From Niebla homalea (Eukaryota; Ascomycota; Lecanoromycetes; Lecanorales; Ramalinaceae), in contig JAHGAU010000002.1 in the NCBI GenBank assembly GCA_019925105.1, positions 2,136,294 to 2,200,293 on the forward strand: 64,000 nt of DNA. The letters run 5' to 3'. The translations under genes and the position numbers were made by a program. Under the pieces are notes generated by a model that did no database searches, was not told the DNA's origin, and saw only the letters and a program-made list of their open reading frames with translations. How positions within the stretch are numbered: position 1 is the first letter of the stretch; the number at the start of each line of letters is the position of its first letter. Of the stretch, positions 58,045 to 64,000 are shown piece by piece.

Positions 58045-61000
58045 TATTTAATTATAAGGTATTAATTTGCCGTAATCATAAATACAGTATAAGGATCGAC
58101 GAAATACGTAATCACCTCCGATATCAGTACCCTTAACTTACCCCTTTAATAAGGGGTAAAATAATTGATTATATTAATAATAATTATTCCGGAGATATCC
58201 AAATCCCTAAAAAACCGATTACCGCTATATATTTATTACCGGTTTAATCCGGTTTTAAATATATAAATTACCTTTATATTTGTTTAACATTAAACGGTAT
58301 TAAGGCCCATTATCGTACCGATTACCCGGATATTTATAAACCCGGAAAAAAAGGTGGTTTTTAACGAAAAACTCAACCTGAGTTAAATACCCAATAAACG
58401 TCCGTTAAATACCAATAGTTATTTAACGCTGGATCCAATCGTTATTTATTTAAAGTATTTAATACGGATAATAATAACGATAATAACGATTTACCTACGG
58501 ATATTCCGGCTTTTATCCATACTATTAGAATAAGGAAATTAACGGAACGGATTAAAACGGTTACCGAAAATTCGAATATAACGATTACGGAACCGGAAAA
58601 ATTCAAGGTTAATGCCTGGGTTACCCGTACCAGGTAGGTTACTTATTTATTGAATTTTAATTTAGTTATAGCCCGGTCTTGGTTAAAACCACCGGTAAAA
58701 CCGACTTTAAAATCGAACAATCTAAAGTAATTATTGATTTTATTATTATATTTAATAATAAAATTAATTAAGGCTTTATTTAAGAAAACGGTTTTAATTA
58801 ATAAGTTAAGTACCGTAAACCGGAATTCACTAGAATATATGAACCGTAAAGAAACCGGTAACGTTATAAACGAAAAACCGTTTATAATATATATCGGTCT
58901 AGATATAATCTACTTTTATACCGAGGTTTAACTTAATATATTCATTTATTTATAGAATACCAGGTTATTCACTTTAAGGAACCGTCCAGGGTATAAATAT
59001 ATTAAATTATCTCTTACTTTATTTATTAAAGTATTAAGATTTGCAAAAATCAGTCAGAAAAGTAAGTTATCTTTATTTTTTCCCTATTATTTATTATTTA
59101 TTATTTATATTTATTTTTTAACTTATAATTTTTACCCTTTTTTTTTTTTTTTTTTAATTTTTTTATATTTTACTTTACCCTTTTTTTACCTTTACTTTTA
59201 TTAATTTTATCTTTTATTTAAATATATATATTAATAACCTTTTTTTTTAATAAATCTAACGAAGAACTCGCTAATAATTTATCCGATAATAATTTTAAGG
59301 ATTTATTATATTCTTTAAATAAATTTAAGGATTTATTATTACGCTTTTTTTTTAAGCCTTTTATACCAGGATTTATTTAAGGATGATTATTAAAGCCCTT
59401 TACTTAGTGGCTTAACAATATACGGTATTAACACCGATTTTACCTGGTTTTTACCTATGAATTATATTATTAAATTAAGTAATATTATTACCTTTTCTTA
59501 AGCCCTTATCCTTTTAAGGGCTTATACCCTTCAACCCAGTCTACCGGAACCTAAGGATTAAATTATCGACTTAAATATATCGATAAATTTACCTTTAATT
59601 TCGGATTCCGATTTATTTATTAATACCTTATTTAGTAAAATTATTAAATTAACGAAAAATCACTTATTCTTTACTGGTACCGATACCCTATTACGGCCTA
59701 TTAACTTCATTTCTAAATTACGGACTTATAGATTTACCCTTAATTATAATATTACCGAGGAAAATACTATATTTTAGGAAAATAACAAAATTTTTTATAA
59801 AAATCTCTTATTAACTATAGATTAATACCGTTCCGTAGTATTTAGATTATTAGAAACCGTTAAATCCCGGTTATTTAATAATTTATTATTTACCGGTTAA
59901 AACGATTTATCTTCTGTGGATTTTATTACTTTTTCTGACGATATTACCAATAGTATACCGGACTAGAATTTCTTTATGGACGAACGGAATAAATTACTTT
60001 TTAAAGGTGATTTTTAGCTTTATAAAAAAATCCATTAAATACCGGCCTTATAAACCCGTTTTCTTAAATTTGAAAATAACGATACTTAATGGAAACTGGA
60101 TAAAGTTTATTATTTATTTAAAGAGAACCGGAAATTTAAAAAGGAGTTAATGGTTTTATTATAATTTACCTAAAATAGTCCAGCTTAAAGCCTTAAAATC
60201 CAATTAATTCAATACCGAAATTAACTGAATTCCAAACGAAATATCTTTATTTAAAACGGCCTATTTATATTTATTATTTTATATTATAAAGGCTTTATTA
60301 CTACTGGATCGATTAAGGTTATAAACCGGTTTATACCTTATGAATTATCGGTTTTATTTATTTATTACCTTTGGTTTTATATTCCTTTAAAAACGAATTT
60401 ATCGAATTTATATTTGGAAAAACTAAATATTACCTTTTACCTTTGGTTTAAACGGATTTACTCTATTAAAAACCCCAAAAAAACCGAAAAATCAAAAAAA
60501 CAATAAAAACGATTAAGACGTTAAACGGTAATTAATAGTGACTCGGACGAAATTCAAAAAAGGATTTAAATTAATAAGAATTTCAAGATATTTTTTACCG
60601 TTATAATATCTGGACGTCCAATTCTTTCAGTACGGCTTTATCCAAGGAGTTCCGGTCCCGGGTAAGAGTAAATATTAAAACCCTAGCTTAGCGGTATATT
60701 ATTATTGCTATTTTTCGACGTTATTACGGTAAATTCACTAATAAAAACTGGGAAAAAGCTATTAATCCAGACGATAATAATAAAAAAGACAAAATTATCA
60801 ATTTATAAGCCGCTTATATTAATAATATTACTAGTAATATATACTCCCGGTTACTAAACGAAATACCGGGCTAAATATATACTTAACGGGAAAAATTTAT
60901 GGCTTTATTTATCTGGCTTTTTTAATTCCTTTAATTCTTAAGTACTTTATTTATACCGGAAAAATTAAATTAAAAATCTAAGTTATTTATGAATTCTATT

Positions 61001-62950
61001 AGGGAAATTTATAAAGAAAAATACTAGAGATTTCGATCTATTCGAATTTTACCGGTTTTTTAGCAATTATACGGTTAAAATCTAGAGTTTCAAGGTTTAT
61101 AAAAAACCGGATTAACAATAATTCTATCCGGAAAAAGTTTAATCGTTATTATATCTGGTACTGGACGCGGAAAAAGTGCTTTTTTTATAGTCCCTACCCT
61201 TATTACCGGCCTAAATAGACTTACCGTGGTAATATTACCCCTTATATCTTTAAGGGAGGAAATATTACTTAAGGCTTAAAATTAAGGCCTTAAATATCTG
61301 GAGTAAACCTTAAAAAGCCCTAAAGATTGGGCTAATATTATACTAATCACCCCGGAAATAGCCGTTACCGAACCTTTTAATTGGTTTTTAAATCGATTAA
61401 AACGATAAGGCCGTTTAAACCGTATTATTATTAATAAAGCTTACATTTTACTAGATATTATTAAGGATTTTCGGCTGAAAATTAAGGAATTAAAGTCCTT
61501 AATTAAATATAAAACGCAATTTATTTATTTAACGGCTTCCTTACCATTAAAAAACGAAAATACCTAATTCTAATTAACCGGTATTAATATATCCAATATA
61601 CTTTTATTACGGAAACTAACTATAAGGTTAAATATTCAATATTCAATTTAAGAATACGCTATAGTAAATAATTTAAGGGATGGTTTACCATTTTTAATAA
61701 ATTTAAAAAAAAAAGGCTTTATCCAAATAGCCAAATCCTTATCTTTTATGGGACAATTTACCTTACGGATTAAGTTAGTGAAGTCTTGAATATACCTAAA
61801 TATCACGTAAAAATCGGGACTATAAATTAAAAACGCTAAATACTCGATAATTTCCGCAATAAAAAAGCCTTTATTTTAACGACTACTTCGGCTTTATTTA
61901 TGGGACTAGATTTACCGGATATATGGGTTATTATTTACGTCGGTTTATTAAGGGATTTAAAGGCTTATAGTTAAGAAAGTAAACGAGCCGGCCGATAAGG
62001 GGAAAAAGTGAAGCTATAATCCTTTATAACCCTCGGTTATCTCGGCCCGAAGATCCGGATATAAAGGATTACGTTGAAAACGATAAATGTTGACGGATTA
62101 TACTGGACTCGGTTATGGACGGCTCTATAAACCGGAAAAAATGTGAGAAAAACGAGGAAAAATGTGATTTTTACTCTGGGTTTATCCAAAAAAAAAACTT
62201 AATACTAAAATCGAAGAGGATTTATCTACGGACCTTACCGGACCTATAAATATCGATTTTATAGATTTCGAATTACAGGAATCTTATAATTCAGGATTAA
62301 AAAATCAATATTTACTAAAAAACCGGAAAAACGAAATAAATCTGGATAACCTAGAATTAACTTTACAATATTAGTTTAAAAACTATATTAACTATAAAAT
62401 GTATACGAATTCGGATATACCGGTATTACTATAATACTCTTTCAATAAATATTAAAATTACAATATTTACGATATACGTCTTTTTATAAGGACTTGGATT
62501 AACAGACTCTATTATTAAAATATAAATAAATACTTAGGATATTTCAAATGTCTTTTATTTCAGGATTTTTATACCCGGTTTAAGCCTTTACCTATAAATA
62601 AAGGTTATAGACCTACTGGAAAAAAATCCTGTTTATATCGATAAAGCCTGGTCTTTAAAACCCTTTTTACCTATTTTTACCATATAAAGGACTAGCCGAT
62701 TTTTCAATCATCGATAAAACAATATTGGGAAAATATCCAATACCCATTTACCAAGGATAAAGTGGAGTTAAAGGATATTTTGACTTATGGACGGTCAAAA
62801 AGGAATTATGGAAATACGGAGATTAACGGGTTTATTAAAATATTATTGTATAATTTCACCTTAGTTCAATTTGGAGATAAATAGATAAATAATTTATGGA
62901 TATCTTTTTAAGAAAAGCTTTTAAATATTTGCCTTATACCTTTTAAAATA
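58045..62950 (+). pseudogene. RIP-mutated telomere-linked RecQ-type helicase
   Basis: One plus frame, with many stops and a few shifts, can be read from about 58045. N-terminal C2H2-like domain: YKVLICRNHKYSIRIDEIRN, then SGFKYINYLYIC and IKAHYRTDYP, the zinc-finger region that heads fungal RecQ-like subtelomeric helicases. Middle: YYKGFITTGSIKVINRFIPY, LFIYYLWFYIPL near 60290-60400 and RYIIIAIFRRYYGKF near 60690. Helicase core: Walker A GTGRGKSAFF at 61157-61186; VVILPLISLREE; PKDWANIILITPE; motif II INKAYILLD at 61427-61453 (from a DEAH-type box); YLTASLP (motif III). The likely source is a telomere-linked helicase; a helicase-bearing transposon is the alternative. All copies of the coding potential are dead here. 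Confidence 0.7.
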
Positions 62951-64000
62951 AAAAAACCTTTATAATAGAATATTCGAGTTCAGATTAAAAGAAAAACAAG
63001 TTCTTTTATTATTTATTAATGGTTATATTAAAAGGGTTAATATTAATAAATAAATAAACAAGGAATTTAAAGCTAGATAAAAAAAAAGGAAAAAAGGAAA
63101 TAACGATAAATAAATAATGGGTTAAATACATTAAATAAATAAATAAATGAATAAAGAAAGGAATAAGTAAAGGAAAAAATAAGTAGGTTATAAAACGGAT
63201 AAATAAATAGATAAATAAATAATTAATTAATTAATAAACAGGTAAATAAATATATAATCAAATAAAATCTCTTATTATTGATTGATTGATTTATACTACG
63301 GATCTAGTTAAGCTAATTCCGGCGTTCCCTAATACTCAGCCATTTAGCCTTATTAATAACCGTAAAAAACCCGATATCCATAACGTTAAGAATAAAAACC
63401 GGTGTCCACCCAGCTTTTACTCACGTCTTAAAGGTTAAGAGCATTTATAGCCGTCTAGAAAGTAAGAATTTATTTATACGTTTTTTTAAGAAAACCTATA
63501 ATATTATAACCGAATCTATTTAAGGGTTACCTTTAAACCTATTATTCTTCCGTTACCTTATGGGTCTATTTAATACTAAAATTTCAGAATTCCGATTATA
63601 TTATTAAATATCCTTATTAATACGTATACTATTATTACCTTATTTATACGACTTTATTAACCAATATAGTATCGTTTTTTACGCCGTTCCGGTATTTATA
63701 GCCTTTTTAGCCTTTTATTAAGTGTAATTTTCCCGCCGCTATTTTTTATTCCCGGGTTAACGGCGAGGTTTCTTAATTAAATCCTTGATTATTTTTTTTA
63801 TTTCTTTAATTAGGCTGAACTATAATAATAAGCCCGTAATTATTATAAATTTAACGGCCGCCTTAATACCCTTTTTATTAATAAGTATTTAACGATAATC
63901 GTTAATCCCTACCCTTTTAATTAATCCCGGTTTAAGCTCCTTAAATAGTAAATAGGAAATTAATACGTATATAACGTTTTACTTTTATTATTTATACTTA

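Larger units (their letters stand above)
53877..64000. other. second AT-rich RIP block
   Basis: A/T-dominated to the window end, with no intact gene. A related motif occurs near 54025 and 56180 (GTTATAGAGTTAA / GGTATAGAGCTTAA followed by CTATAAAA(C/T)GAGCCC), pointing to two copies of an unidentified repeat. Sequence between the listed elements, including 55.9-57.7 kb and 62.95-64.0 kb, holds nothing I recognise. Confidence 0.85.

Noticed and set aside
58734..58931. 65-codon plus frame
   Set aside because: Part of the decayed helicase-like region and not a gene of its own.

Overview
The window looks like a piece of a filamentous ascomycete (Pezizomycotina) chromosome. Genes carry short 45-65 nt GT-AG introns, and a highly reducing polyketide synthase (HR-PKS) is present. 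Large AT-dominated blocks hold transposons riddled with C-to-T and G-to-A changes on both strands, the signature of repeat-induced point mutation (RIP). Genus cannot be read from the sequence.

Layout. (1) 1-6.5 kb: a left gene island with a decayed secreted-protein-like relic and a three-exon membrane-anchored pepsin-like protein whose catalytic motifs are degenerate, then a CCAGAC/GTCTGG-bearing tandem repeat. (2) 6.5-12.1 kb: a trypsin-like protease gene and a coiled-coil gene (with an in-frame stop) facing each other, flanked by RIP-destroyed partial copies of both. (3) 12.1-32.3 kb: a RIP block. It holds a LINE 3' fragment with a nested solo LTR, a 1.2 kb LTR element with target-site duplication, further solo LTRs, an integrase relic, a Tc1/mariner relic and a 7.6 kb Ty3/gypsy element with two 333 bp LTRs. 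(4) 32.3-51.0 kb: a normal-composition island with a small biosynthetic cluster: HR-PKS (7 exons, 2420 aa), FSH1/LovG-type serine hydrolase, secreted berberine-bridge-type FAD oxidase and an MDR double-bond reductase. (5) 51.3-53.9 kb: an internally deleted Tad-like LINE and a second, RIP-mutated 3' fragment. (6) 53.9-64 kb: a second RIP block with a tRNA-like relic, an LTR with a tandem E-box array, a CCCTTTA heptamer array and a relic of a RecQ-type helicase of the telomere-linked class, which suggests a subtelomeric setting.

How the cluster may work (inference): the PKS has KS, AT, DH, KR and ACP active-site motifs, but its ER has lost the glycine-rich NADPH loop, its methyltransferase region lacks the SAM motif, and it has no thioesterase. 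The neighbouring MDR reductase could supply enoyl reduction in trans, the FSH1-type hydrolase could release the chain, and the secreted FAD oxidase could perform a late oxidation. No transporter, P450 or transcription factor gene is recognisable in the island.
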